From: an uncultured Erysipelotrichaceae bacterium
Lineage (GTDB): Bacteria; Bacillota_I; Bacilli_A; RFN20; CAG-826
NCBI GenBank assembly: GCA_902777015.1
Contig: CACYSA010000002.1
Span: forward strand, 56,656 to 120,655
Direction: 5' to 3'
DNA length: 64,000 bases
Shown: positions 15,699-23,668 of the stretch, piece after piece
Layout of the letters: each line of letters begins with the position of its first letter
Numbering within the stretch: the first letter of the stretch is position 1
Position numbers and translations under genes: made by a program
Notes under the pieces: generated by a model
Told to the model about the DNA's origin: nothing
Database searches by the model: none
Seen by the model: only the letters and a program-made list of their open reading frames with translations

Positions 15699-17552
15699 AT
15701 GCAAATGAAAAAGAAAGATATTAAGAGATTTGATTTAGATAAACCTTTTAATCCTGAAGATATTAAAGGCTTAAACATTAAAGAACTAGAACAACTTAGT
15801 AATGATGTTAAAAATGAAATCATTAAAAGCTGTGCGAAAAATGGTGGTCACCTTGCTAGTTCATTAGGGGCTACTGATTTAACAGTGGCGTTGCATCATT
15901 ACTTTAATCTTCCAAATGATAAAGTGATATTTGATGTTGGCCATCAATGTTACGCTCATAAGATATTATCTGGAAGAAGCTTAGATCGATTAAGAAAGAG
16001 CGATGGCGTATCTGGTTTCCAAAGAAGAAGCGAATCAGAATATGATCCATATGAAGCAGGACACTCTTCTACCTCTATAAGCGCGGCGATGGGATTAGCC
16101 TTAGCCCGTGACTTAAATAAAGAGAAATATGAAGTCATCGCCGTCATTGGTGATAGCTCTTTTGCTAATGGTGTGGCTTTTGAAGGATTAAATAACCTTG
16201 CTAACTTTAATCATAAAGTCATCATTATCATTAATGACAATAATCGTTCTATTGGTAAGACTCATGGCTTATTGCATAACTATTTTGAAAGATTTAGATT
16301 ATCCAAATCATATTTAAGAAATAAAGATAGATATCAAAGATTTCTAAAAAAGACTTTCTTAACTAGATGGTTCTATTATTTAACTAGCTGGGTTAAAGGT
16401 TTATTTAGAAAATTATTTATTAGAAGTAACGTCTTTACTAAGATGGGCCTTTATTTCATCTCTAATGTTGATGGACATGATATCAAACAATTAGAAAAAG
16501 CGTTTAAATTAGCGAAGAACTCCCCTAAGACAGTAGCGATACATGTCACCACAGTTAAAGGTAAAGGCTATAAATACGCTGAACAAGATGATGTTGGTAA
16601 TTGGCATGGGGTTGCGCCTTTTGATATTGAAACAGGTAAACCACTTAAAGAAAGAGATCCTAAATATATATCTTGGAGCCAAGTATACGCTCAGTTATTA
16701 AAAGAAAGAATTGCCACTGATGAACGCATGGTCTTAATTAATCCCGCGACCATGGTGGGTTCATGTATTGATGATTTATTAGAAAAATATCCAGATCGAG
16801 TATTTGATGTTGGTATTTCTGAAGAACATGGTGCGGTTTTTGCCGCGGCTATTGGATTAAATAAAGATATCCATGCTTATTATTCTATTTATAGTACATT
16901 CTTACAAAGAAGCTATGATGAAATTAGCCATGATGTTGCTAGACTTGATAGTGATGTCACTTTCTTAATTGACCGCGCTGGATTACCGGGGGAAGATGGG
17001 GAAACCCATTCAGGTATTTATGATGTTGCCTATTTAATGAGTATTCCTAATATCGCTATATGTATGGCTAAAGATATGAAAGAAGCCATTGATTTATTTA
17101 ATTTCTCCACTTCATATACTCATCCATTAGCGATACGTTATCCAAAAGATATCACTCCAGTAATTGAAAACCACGAGCCACGTGAAGTGAAATTAGGGGA
17201 ATGGAAAATAGAAGTTAATGAAGGTGATATAGCGATTATCTCCTATGGTCCAGTTATTGACCGCCTTATTGAACATTTCAAAGGCTATACCATTGTTAAC
17301 GCAATGTTTTTAAGACCAATTGATATTGAAGTATTAAAGTCATTAACTAATAAAAAGAAAATTGTTATTTATGATATCTACGCTACAAAAGAGGGTTTTG
17401 CCTCTTATGTGCTAAGTTATCTTAATGATTTAAATTATCAAGGTGAAGTTAAGATACTTGCTGTACCTAACCAATTCATTAAACATGGTAACGTATTAGA
17501 TCAAGTCAATAATCTACATATCGCTTTTGATGATTTAAGAAAGCTACTTTAA
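15699..17552 (+). CDS. dxs: 1-deoxy-D-xylulose-5-phosphate synthase
   Basis: 617 aa. First enzyme of the MEP isoprenoid pathway, joining pyruvate and glyceraldehyde 3-phosphate with thiamine diphosphate. Seen: DVGHQCYAHKILSGR, the EAGHSSTSISAAMG loop, and the cofactor motif IGDSSFANGVAFEGLNN, where the usual GDGA is GDSS. The pyrimidine-domain stretch STFLQRSYDEISHDV and the transketolase C-terminal domain are also present. ispH and uppS lie 2.6 kb downstream. A -10-like TATATA (15692-15697) abuts the first ATG, so translation may really start at ATG 15705 on a leaderless mRNA. Confidence 0.95.
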   Translation: MQMKKKDIKRFDLDKPFNPEDIKGLNIKELEQLSNDVKNEIIKSCAKNGGHLASSLGATDLTVALHHYFNLPNDKVIFDVGHQCYAHKILSGRSLDRLRKSDGVSGFQRRSESEYDPYEAGHSSTSISAAMGLALARDLNKEKYEVIAVIGDSSFANGVAFEGLNNLANFNHKVIIIINDNNRSIGKTHGLLHNYFERFRLSKSYLRNKDRYQRFLKKTFLTRWFYYLTSWVKGLFRKLFIRSNVFTKMGLYFISNVDGHDIKQLEKAFKLAKNSPKTVAIHVTTVKGKGYKYAEQDDVGNWHGVAPFDIETGKPLKERDPKYISWSQVYAQLLKERIATDERMVLINPATMVGSCIDDLLEKYPDRVFDVGISEEHGAVFAAAIGLNKDIHAYYSIYSTFLQRSYDEISHDVARLDSDVTFLIDRAGLPGEDGETHSGIYDVAYLMSIPNIAICMAKDMKEAIDLFNFSTSYTHPLAIRYPKDITPVIENHEPREVKLGEWKIEVNEGDIAIISYGPVIDRLIEHFKGYTIVNAMFLRPIDIEVLKSLTNKKKIVIYDIYATKEGFASYVLSYLNDLNYQGEVKILAVPNQFIKHGNVLDQVNNLHIAFDDLRKLL

Positions 17553-17571
17553 AGGAAAATTTTAAAAAAAT

Positions 17572-17645
17572 TTGCCTTTATAATATTATATTAGTCTCTA
17601 TATAGATGTAACTTTATTATGTATAAATATAATATATAAAGGCAA
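17572..17645. repeat. Long imperfect inverted repeat
   Basis: TTGCCTTTATA (17572-17582) pairs perfectly with TATAAAGGCAA (17635-17645), and after a one-base bulge about nine more A/T pairs extend the stem inward. It may be a terminator-like or MITE-like structure after dxs; no second copy was seen in the window. Confidence 0.5.
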
Positions 17646-17651
17646 TTTTGG

Positions 17652-17674
17652 TGAGTCTATTGACTCATTTTTTT
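17652..17674 (+). terminator. Terminator after dxs
   Basis: TGAGTC (17652-17657), loop TATT, GACTCA (17662-17667), then seven T. A short perfect stem, 100 bp after the dxs stop. Confidence 0.75.
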
Positions 17675-17721
17675 CTTTGTGAGAATGTAGTCTAGAAAGA
17701 ACAAAAACGGAGACTATATCG

Positions 17722-18015
17722 ATGAATTATGAAATTATAAAGTTTGAAAACGGAAATGTTGAATTAGAAGTAAATGTTTCACCAGAAGAAGAGACAGTTT
17801 GGCTTTCGAAAGAACAAATAGCTCAGTTGTTTGATAGAGATAGAAGTGTTATTTCAAAGCATATTAGAAACGTTTTTGCAGAGGACGAACTGGATGAAAA
17901 AAGCAATGTGCATTTTTTGCACATAAGGTCAAAACGAAGGCGGGTTCCTGCTCAAACCACAATATTTACATTGAATTCTAATGTTTACATCTTGAATGCA
18001 TTAGTGCTATCATAG
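17722..18015 (+). pseudogene. RhuM-family fragment (5' part, decayed)
   Basis: The first ~65 residues are clear RhuM-family sequence (VSPEEETVWLSKEQIAQLFD, RDRSVISKHIRNVF). After SNVHFLHIRS the protein becomes basic and unrelated, although YILNALVLS near the end still echoes the family motif YNLDVIIS. The frame ends at TAG 18013, where a RhuM protein would continue for more than 200 residues. It is therefore a truncated, mutated remnant with a good ribosome site (CGGAG) still in place. The HigB toxin gene follows directly. Confidence 0.75.
17907..17923. repeat. 17-bp palindrome flanking HigBA, copy 1
   Basis: TGTGCA, five T, TGCACA, followed by TAAGGTCAA. The second copy at 18686-18702 has five A in the centre, so it is the exact reverse complement of this one while the flanking AGGTCAA keeps the same direction. 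Confidence 0.7.
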
Positions 18016-18026
18016 AGGTGCCAAAA

Positions 18027-18416
18027 ATGTACAAAATCATTTTTTACGAAGACAAAAACGGTCATTCGGAGTTATATGAAGAACTTATGAGAATTGCGAA
18101 AGGAGCGGAGAAAAATAAAGATTTGAGAATTCAATACAAGCAAATTACCTATTGCGTGGAATTATTAAAGAATCAAGGAACTAATTTACCAACTAATATC
18201 GCAAAACATATTCAAGATGATATTTGGGAATTGAGACCCGGAAACAACAGAGTGTTATATTTCTATTTTGAAAACAATACTTTTGTACTCCTGCATATGT
18301 TTCGAAAGCAGACACAAAAGACTCCGATATTAGAAATAGAGAAAGCAAAGAAGGAAAGAAATGACTTCGTTATGAGGAACAGGGGGTCAGCTAATGAGAA
18401 CTTGGGAAGATTATAA
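18027..18416 (+). CDS. HigB-like toxin (Gp49 family)
   Basis: 129 aa from ATG 18027, chosen over GTG 18018 because AGAGG lies 8 nt before the ATG. The RelE/HigB-fold Gp49 family pattern is present: KIIFYEDKNGHSELYEEL, IWELRPGNNRVLYFY, and FVLLHMFRKQTQKTP. Basic residues in the last motif form the mRNA-cleavage site of such ribosome-dependent RNases. Overlaps the antitoxin gene by 23 bp. The pair lies between RhuM remnants and two 17-bp palindromes. Confidence 0.9.
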   Translation: MYKIIFYEDKNGHSELYEELMRIAKGAEKNKDLRIQYKQITYCVELLKNQGTNLPTNIAKHIQDDIWELRPGNNRVLYFYFENNTFVLLHMFRKQTQKTPILEIEKAKKERNDFVMRNRGSANENLGRL

Positions 18417-18669
18417 GAAAGAAGCAAAAGGAGTTAGTAACTTGGCTAAGCAAGATATTGAAGAAATGGAAGTGCTTGCTGCTATTGTCACGGAAATTAT
18501 CAATAAGCGTAATGAACTAGGATATACTCAAAGGGAGTTAGCGGTTATCTGTGGCCTTCCTCAATCGTCTGTAGCAAGAATTGAGGCATGTGTCGTAAAA
18601 CCAAATGTTGAAACGCTTATTAAGATTATGAAACCACTAGGTTTAACTCTTTCTGTGGTTAATGTTTAA
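18394..18669 (+). CDS. HigA-like antitoxin
   Basis: 91 aa. An XRE helix-turn-helix occupies about residues 38-86 (RNELGYTQRELAVICGLPQS, SVARIEACVVKPNVETLIKI). The N-terminal 35 residues probably wrap the toxin. GGGGG lies just before ATG 18394. Toxin-first gene order is typical for HigBA. Confidence 0.9.
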   Translation: MRTWEDYKKEAKGVSNLAKQDIEEMEVLAAIVTEIINKRNELGYTQRELAVICGLPQSSVARIEACVVKPNVETLIKIMKPLGLTLSVVNV

Positions 18670-18685
18670 GCATTAAATAAAGCAG

Positions 18686-18702
18686 TGTGCAAAAAATGCA
18701 CA
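18686..18702. repeat. 17-bp palindrome flanking HigBA, copy 2
   Basis: TGTGCA, five A, TGCACA, followed by TTAGGTCAA. Read as protein in the local frame it gives SVQKMHIRS, the intact RhuM version of SNVHFLHIRS seen at copy 1. A scrap of RhuM coding sequence therefore sits on each side of HigBA. Confidence 0.7.
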
Positions 18703-18792
18703 TTAGGTCAATGGTTAGACTCACTATACTGAATACTATAATTTAGGAAACTAAATGGGAATCCTCGGTTGCTCAACTGCCGAGTAGGTTCA

Positions 18793-19083
18793 CAAGTAAA
18801 TGTTTCGCCAGAAGAAGAGATAGTTTGACTCAGCTTGAACGAGATGTGCCTTCTTTTCGGAAGAGATAAATCTGTTATTTCAAGACATATAAGAAAAGTA
18901 TTTGAAGAAAATGAGTTGGAAAAAACTCGAGTTGTTGCAAAAAATGCAACCACTGGCCCTGATGGAAAAACATATCAAGTAGACTATTACAATTTGGATG
19001 TAATTATATCTGTTGGATATCATGTTAAGTCTAAGAATGGTATTAAGGATTTGATTAGAAATAGGATTAAAGAAGTGTTATGA
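18793..19083 (+). pseudogene. Second RhuM-family fragment with in-frame TGA
   Basis: From 18793 the frame reads QVNVSPEEEIV, then TGA (18826-18828), then LSLNEMCLLFGRDKSVISRH and on through YYNLDVIISVGYHVKSKNGI to a stop at 19081. The TGA stands exactly where the first fragment has the Trp codon of VWLS, a single G-to-A change. The C-terminal two thirds of RhuM are missing. The last codons overlap the phosphoesterase start (ATGA). A shorter protein from TTG 18835 is possible but unlikely to work. Confidence 0.72.
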
Positions 19084-19610
19084 AAAGGTATCTAATCGCG
19101 GATTTACATTTCGGCCACGCTAATGTTATCGAATACGAGCAGCGTCCTTTTAACAGTGTGCAAGAAATGAATGAAACATTAATAAAGTTATGGAATTCAA
19201 TTGTGAAAAGTGATGACTTAGTTTATGTTTTGGGAGATTTCACACTTTCGAGAAGAATGGAAATAATAAAATATCTCGTCAAACAATTGAATGGTAGAAA
19301 GATATTAATTATGGGTAACCATGATACGAGAAAACCGAAAGATTATGTTGAATGTGGTTTTGAAGTCGCTACTAGAAAGCCAATGATGGTGGAACCTGGC
19401 GTCATATTAATGCATGAACCATTCGAAGATGAAACTTTAATTGCACCGAACTATATTTATTTCTTTGGTCACGTTCATAACAAACATTCACTAATGGATG
19501 AATACCCTAATTGTAAATGCGTATCTGTGGAAAGAGTGGACTATAGACCTATAGATCTAGACATTTCAATAAGAAAGATGAAAACGTTCAAACTAAAAGG
19601 CGAAAAATAG
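19080..19610 (+). CDS. Calcineurin-like metallophosphoesterase
   Basis: 176 aa. All metal-binding motifs are present in order: ADLHFGH (DxH), LGDFTLS (GDx), MGNHDTR (GNHD), and HEP then FFGHVHNK (GHxH). The short length and spacing match the phage- and plasmid-type single-domain phosphoesterases. The substrate is unknown. It overlaps the RhuM remnant by 4 bp, so it may once have been translationally coupled to an intact gene; 13 bp separate it from the next gene. Confidence 0.9.
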   Translation: MKRYLIADLHFGHANVIEYEQRPFNSVQEMNETLIKLWNSIVKSDDLVYVLGDFTLSRRMEIIKYLVKQLNGRKILIMGNHDTRKPKDYVECGFEVATRKPMMVEPGVILMHEPFEDETLIAPNYIYFFGHVHNKHSLMDEYPNCKCVSVERVDYRPIDLDISIRKMKTFKLKGEK

Positions 19611-19623
19611 AAAGGATAGTCAA

Positions 19624-20058
19624 ATGAAAAAAGTTATTTTGAATAAATGTTATGGTTGTTTCAATGTGTCGCCAAAAGGATATAATCTTTACGCCAAAAA
19701 GATTAATAAGAATTTATACTTCTACAGGGGCGTTTTTGATGAATTAAAAAATCATATCTATATAAAAGAAGACTTGGATAAATTCATAAAAAATGAACCC
19801 ACATGGTTATATGTATATTCTTTTGATGATTATGGCAATAAAGTCAGTAGAAGTACATTTGAGAATTCCCTTATTCTTGATGAGTCATTGAGATTTGACC
19901 CTATCCTAGTTGAAGTTGTAGAAGAGCTTGGTGATGAGGCTAGTGGCAGATTTAGTGAGCTGAGAGTTGTTGAAATACCTGAAGATGTCGCGGAAGATTA
20001 CATGATTGATAATTACGATGGTATTGAGACATTGCATAAAAGAGTGGAATTGTACTAG
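19624..20058 (+). CDS. Conserved phage-like hypothetical protein
   Basis: 144 aa, soluble. MKKVILNKCYGCFNVSPKGYNLYAKK at the start (written here as read, in parts: KCYGCFNVS and YNLYAKK) and VEIPEDVAEDYMIDNYDGIE at the end recall small proteins common in Firmicute phages and mobile regions. The function is unknown. AAAGGA precedes the ATG. It probably forms a short operon with the phosphoesterase upstream. Confidence 0.78.
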   Translation: MKKVILNKCYGCFNVSPKGYNLYAKKINKNLYFYRGVFDELKNHIYIKEDLDKFIKNEPTWLYVYSFDDYGNKVSRSTFENSLILDESLRFDPILVEVVEELGDEASGRFSELRVVEIPEDVAEDYMIDNYDGIETLHKRVELY

Positions 20059-20117
20059 ATATCATATAGAGTGCCAATATTAAATAACTGAATATGCCAA
20101 AAGAGATTAAATAATTG

Positions 20118-20123
20118 TATAAT
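20118..20123 (+). promoter_or_regulatory. -10 box of the ispH-uppS operon
   Basis: TATAAT at 20118-20123; ATG is at 20135, so the leader would be about 5 nt. No Shine-Dalgarno sequence fits. The -35 position (TGCCAA, 20095-20100) is weak. Confidence 0.55.
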
Positions 20124-20134
20124 GGCATATATCT

Positions 20135-20992
20135 ATGATTAAGTTATTAAAACCAATTGCCCACTGCTATGGTGTGATAAACGCTATTGAGTTAGCGAAA
20201 ATAGTCGCTAACGAAAACAAAGGTAAGAATATCTATGTTTTTGGTTTACTCGTACACAATGAAGAAGTAACTAAAGAATTAGATAACTATGGCATTAAAA
20301 CGATAGATTTAACTTCTTTAGATCCAATAGAGGAACTAAATAAGTTTGATAAAAACGATATCGTAATATTTACCGCACACGGTCATCCTCATAAATATGA
20401 AGAAATACTAAATAAACGAGGTATCACTTATTTTGATGCGACATGTCCTCGAGTTAAGGATTGTTTTAACGCTATTAGAAGCGCTAAAGAAACAATCTAT
20501 ATTGGTAAACGTAATCATCCAGAAGCTAATGCTGCATTAACGATGAATGATCATGTGTTGTTTTATGATATTAATGACCGTTTTGACTATTCTCTTGTCA
20601 AAACAGATAATCCATTAGTCATTAATCAAACAACATTATCGTTCTTAGAATTACAAGATATCCATCAAGAAATAAGAAACAATATTAAGAATCCTAATAT
20701 CATTGATGAGATATGTAATGCAACATTATTAAGACAAAAAGCCATTAATGAATTAGGGGATGAAATAGACACTATTATCATCGTTGGTAGTAAAAAATCA
20801 TCTAACACAATGAAATTATATGAAGTGGCTAAATCTAGACACCCTGATAAGAACATCTATCTATTAGAAAATATCGAACAATGTAAAAATATGAATATCA
20901 AATATAAAAACGCTGTCATTGCCAGTGGCACATCCACACCAATGAACACAATTAATCAAATAAAAGAATATCTAGACGAAAGGAATAAATAA
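20135..20992 (+). CDS. ispH: 4-hydroxy-3-methylbut-2-enyl diphosphate reductase
   Basis: 285 aa. Last enzyme of the MEP pathway, making IPP and DMAPP with a 4Fe-4S cluster. The three cluster cysteines are seen: C11 (HCYGV), C104 (DATCPRVKDC) and C194 (EICNATLLRQ). Substrate motifs are TAHGHP, VGSKKSSNT and ASGTSTPMNT. The N-terminal motif is HCYGV in place of the common GFCFGV. It is co-transcribed with uppS (2 bp apart), linking isoprenoid supply to the lipid carrier for wall and surface polymers. Confidence 0.95.
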   Translation: MIKLLKPIAHCYGVINAIELAKIVANENKGKNIYVFGLLVHNEEVTKELDNYGIKTIDLTSLDPIEELNKFDKNDIVIFTAHGHPHKYEEILNKRGITYFDATCPRVKDCFNAIRSAKETIYIGKRNHPEANAALTMNDHVLFYDINDRFDYSLVKTDNPLVINQTTLSFLELQDIHQEIRNNIKNPNIIDEICNATLLRQKAINELGDEIDTIIIVGSKKSSNTMKLYEVAKSRHPDKNIYLLENIEQCKNMNIKYKNAVIASGTSTPMNTINQIKEYLDERNK

Positions 20993-20994
20993 CT

Positions 20995-21705
20995 ATGGCT
21001 AATAATCAAATTAATCACGTTGCCTTAATTATGGATGGTAATGGTCGTTGGGCTAAAAAAAGAGGTTTGCCAAGAACTAAAGGCCATGAAGAAGGATGTA
21101 AAAGAATTATTGAGATATTTGACGCTGTTAAGGCTAATCATATCTTTTGTATGACTTTATATGCTTTCTCTACTGAAAACTGGAATAGACCAAAAAGTGA
21201 AATAACATTGTTATTCCAATATCTAGATAAGTTCTTTAAAGATAATATTGCTACCATGATGAAAGATGGTGTCCGGGTGCAAGTCATGGGGGATATATCT
21301 AGATTACCTAAACATAGTCAAAAGACAGTTACTAAAGCTATAGAACAAACTAAAAATAATAACAATTATGTTTTTAACATCGCTTTAAATTATGGTTCTA
21401 GACAAGAACTAGTTAAAGCCACGAAAGAAATCGCGGAGTTAGTGAAAGAAAATAAGTTAGATATTAATGATATCAATGAACAAACAATTAGTGATCATTT
21501 ATATACATATAACTTACCTCCAATTGATCTCATGATTAGAACAAGTGGAGAACAAAGATTATCTAATTATCTTCTTTATCAACTAGCTTATTCAGAATTC
21601 ATCTTTACTCCAACATATTGGCCAGACTTTACAAAAGATAAATTCGAAGAGTGCTTAAAAGAATATCAAACTAGAGATAGAAGATACGGTAAGATTGAAG
21701 AATAG
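20995..21705 (+). CDS. uppS: Isoprenyl transferase (undecaprenyl diphosphate synthase)
   Basis: 236 aa. Extends farnesyl diphosphate with IPP to the C55 carrier of peptidoglycan and exopolysaccharide units. Catalytic Asp14 lies in IMDGNGRWAKKRGLPRTKGH; LYAFSTENWNRP, LMIRTSGEQRLSNYLLYQ and FTPTYWPDF follow, all characteristic. Full length for the family. AAAGGA lies before the start. A terminator follows at once. Confidence 0.96.
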   Translation: MANNQINHVALIMDGNGRWAKKRGLPRTKGHEEGCKRIIEIFDAVKANHIFCMTLYAFSTENWNRPKSEITLLFQYLDKFFKDNIATMMKDGVRVQVMGDISRLPKHSQKTVTKAIEQTKNNNNYVFNIALNYGSRQELVKATKEIAELVKENKLDINDINEQTISDHLYTYNLPPIDLMIRTSGEQRLSNYLLYQLAYSEFIFTPTYWPDFTKDKFEECLKEYQTRDRRYGKIEE

Positions 21706-21726
21706 AGGTTCATTCCTCTATTTTTC
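21701..21726 (+). terminator. Terminator after uppS
   Basis: AATAGAGG (21701-21708), loop TTCATT, CCTCTATT (21715-21722), T-tract. The left arm includes the uppS stop codon. Confidence 0.85.
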
Positions 21727-21757
21727 ATATTTTTGTCATAAATGCCCTTAACAAATA

Positions 21758-21785
21758 TTGATTAATATTTATTATTCGGTATAAT
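21758..21785 (+). promoter_or_regulatory. Promoter of the exopolysaccharide leader RNA
   Basis: TTGATT (21758-21763), 16-bp spacer, TATAAT (21780-21785). Confidence 0.7.
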
Positions 21786-21791
21786 GGAAAC

Positions 21792-21964
21792 GTAGATTGC
21801 TAGAGAACTAGTTGGATATGGGTACCATCAAGACAAACAAGAAACCTTTAAAAAAGCTAGAAATAGTAGGTTTAATCATGTCTTTATGGAGTATCACACC
21901 TTGCATTAACAAAACAAATATTGACTAGAGTAAGACTTTTATATCCACTTATTCTAGTTTTTTT
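21792..21964 (+). ncRNA. Candidate ~170-nt regulatory or leader RNA before the EPS operon
   Basis: Bounded by a good promoter and an 11-bp-stem intrinsic terminator (ACTAGAGTAAG 21924-21934, CTTATTCTAGT 21948-21958, six T). No sensible reading frame. Internal pairings include AAACC/GGTTT (about 21842-21872) and GCTAG/CTAGT near 21798-21812. I match it to no known riboswitch or to the EAR element. LoaP-controlled operons carry a recognition hairpin in their leader, and a LoaP gene lies in this operon, so this RNA is a candidate for that role. A small independent RNA is the alternative. Confidence 0.55.
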
Positions 21965-21974
21965 GTCGAAAAGT

Positions 21975-22003
21975 TTGCTTAAAAATGTCAACTGGTCTAT
22001 AAT
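21975..22003 (+). promoter_or_regulatory. Main promoter of the EPS operon
   Basis: TTGCTT (21975-21980), exactly 17 bp, TATAAT (21998-22003). The start codon of the first gene is 67 bp downstream with an AAGGGGA ribosome site. It lies just after the leader-RNA terminator, so the operon can be read both from here and by read-through. Confidence 0.8.
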
Positions 22004-22070
22004 AGCGGTCATGCACTAAAGTTTAATACTTTAAATAAAAATTCTTATATAACTCAAGGGGAATTGAATT

Positions 22071-22874
22071 ATGGATGAAGAAAAACAAGTAGCAGTGGAG
22101 GAGAGTAGAGGTCTGACATTTAAAGACATTCTATTCATCATCCGCAAACACTGGATTGCCATTCTCGTATTTATCGTTTTAGGTACAGCCGCAGGCTTTA
22201 CTTGGACCAAAGTGGAACAAAGTGTCAAACCAGTTTATCAAAGTTCCGGTACTATGTTAGTTTCTTACGAAGGTAATAAAGATACCGCCATTACAACTGA
22301 ATATAACTTCTCTAACTACATCACTAATACCTATGTAGCGTTCATTAAAGAAGAAGCAGTTCTTTCTAAAGCTGCTGCTAAATTGAAAGATAATACCGCT
22401 ATTAATAAACCAGCTAATTTCACCGCTGGTTCATTAAGAAGCAATCTTTCCGTCAGTGCTAATTCATTGATCTTAAAAGTTTCCTATACCGCTAATGATC
22501 CTGATGATGCTAAAACCATCTTACAAACAATTATCGATACCGCTAGTGAAGTGGCCGATTCTCCAAAGCTTGATGAAGCTGGTAATGTTGTATTAGATGG
22601 TGAAGGTAATCCAGAACCAAAATATAAATTCTTAAATGGTAACTTAACACCACTTAGTGAAACTAAGAAAGGTACACAAGTTTCTCATACTGTAAGAAAT
22701 ACCGCGATTGGTTTAGCCGCGGGTGTTGTCGTTGCCTTCTTATATGTCTTACTTAGAGAATTATTTGACAATAAATTCAAATCAAGTGAAGAAGTCGAAA
22801 GAACTCTTGGTATTCCAGTTCTTGCTGGTATTCCAGATTATCAATTCGATGATGAAAAGAAAGGTGGTAAGTAG
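22071..22874 (+). CDS. Wzz-type chain-length/BY-kinase adaptor protein
   Basis: 267 aa. Two membrane segments (about 29-48 and 215-235) enclose a Wzz-fold extracellular domain, the CpsC/CapA/EpsA arrangement. The first gene of the locus, it acts as transmembrane activator of the tyrosine kinase encoded 2 bp downstream and sets polymer length. The cytoplasmic tail (EEVERTLGIPVLAGIPDYQF) is the usual kinase-contact segment. Confidence 0.92.
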   Translation: MDEEKQVAVEESRGLTFKDILFIIRKHWIAILVFIVLGTAAGFTWTKVEQSVKPVYQSSGTMLVSYEGNKDTAITTEYNFSNYITNTYVAFIKEEAVLSKAAAKLKDNTAINKPANFTAGSLRSNLSVSANSLILKVSYTANDPDDAKTILQTIIDTASEVADSPKLDEAGNVVLDGEGNPEPKYKFLNGNLTPLSETKKGTQVSHTVRNTAIGLAAGVVVAFLYVLLRELFDNKFKSSEEVERTLGIPVLAGIPDYQFDDEKKGGK

Positions 22875-22876
22875 TT

Positions 22877-23665
22877 ATGGCCTTTAAAGCAAAATCAAAA
22901 CACACAGTCACTGATAATCCACAGTATAGGATTATTACAGTGGAACAACCATTATCTATCGCCGCTGAAAGTTATAGACGTATTAAAACATCATTAGAAT
23001 TCGCTAATGTTGATACACGTCCACAAGTTATTCAAATCTGTTCATCTATGCAAGGTGAAGGTAAATCAGTTACTGCCTTAAATGTTGCGGCGACATATGC
23101 TGAAGATGGCAAAAAAGTATTAGTTGTAGACTTAGACTTCAGAAGACCAAAATTACACCGCTCATTCAGAGTGGAAAATAAAGATGGTGTTACTGATGTA
23201 TTAGCAGGTCATATTAAATTAGAAGACGCTATTAAACATGGTGAAAACGGTATTGACTGCTTAAATAGAGGTAGTAAAGCTCCATATCCAACCGCTATCT
23301 TAGGTAGTGACAATATGGCGGACCTCTTTAAGACATTAAGAAAACAATATGAATATATTATTGTTGACTGCCCACCAATCTTAGCGGTCTCTGATGCTGC
23401 TATCATCTCTAAATTATGTGATGGTTGCTTATTCGTTGTTAGCCAATCTAAAACAGAAAAAGCCGCAGCTAAAGAATCAGTTAAAACATTAAGAGATAAC
23501 GGAGTTAACATCTTAGGCTGTGTCTTCGCTAATATCTCTGCTAAACGTGGCGATTACTACTACAGTAATAAATACAAATATTATTACCAAAACTACTATG
23601 GTAAAGAAAACGAAGCGGCTAAAGCTAACGAAGAGGTAGCCGAAGAAGAAAAGAAAGATAACTAA
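22877..23665 (+). CDS. Bacterial tyrosine kinase (CpsD/EpsB type)
   Basis: 262 aa. Walker A SSMQGEGKSVTALNVAA, Walker A' VLVVDLDFRRPKLH and Walker B VDCPPIL are in order, and the C-terminus has a tyrosine cluster (YYYSNKYKYYYQNYYG) that is autophosphorylated in this family. Cycles of phosphorylation with the adaptor upstream control polymer synthesis and export. The PHP phosphatase that reverses it is the next gene. Confidence 0.95.
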   Translation: MAFKAKSKHTVTDNPQYRIITVEQPLSIAAESYRRIKTSLEFANVDTRPQVIQICSSMQGEGKSVTALNVAATYAEDGKKVLVVDLDFRRPKLHRSFRVENKDGVTDVLAGHIKLEDAIKHGENGIDCLNRGSKAPYPTAILGSDNMADLFKTLRKQYEYIIVDCPPILAVSDAAIISKLCDGCLFVVSQSKTEKAAAKESVKTLRDNGVNILGCVFANISAKRGDYYYSNKYKYYYQNYYGKENEAAKANEEVAEEEKKDN

Positions 23666-23668
23666 TCT

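Noticed and set aside
18793..18830. Code-4 translation (TGA as Trp)
   Set aside because: TGA terminates many intact genes in the window (response regulator, AbiEi, polymerase predecessor, IspH region), so the in-frame TGA is a nonsense mutation.
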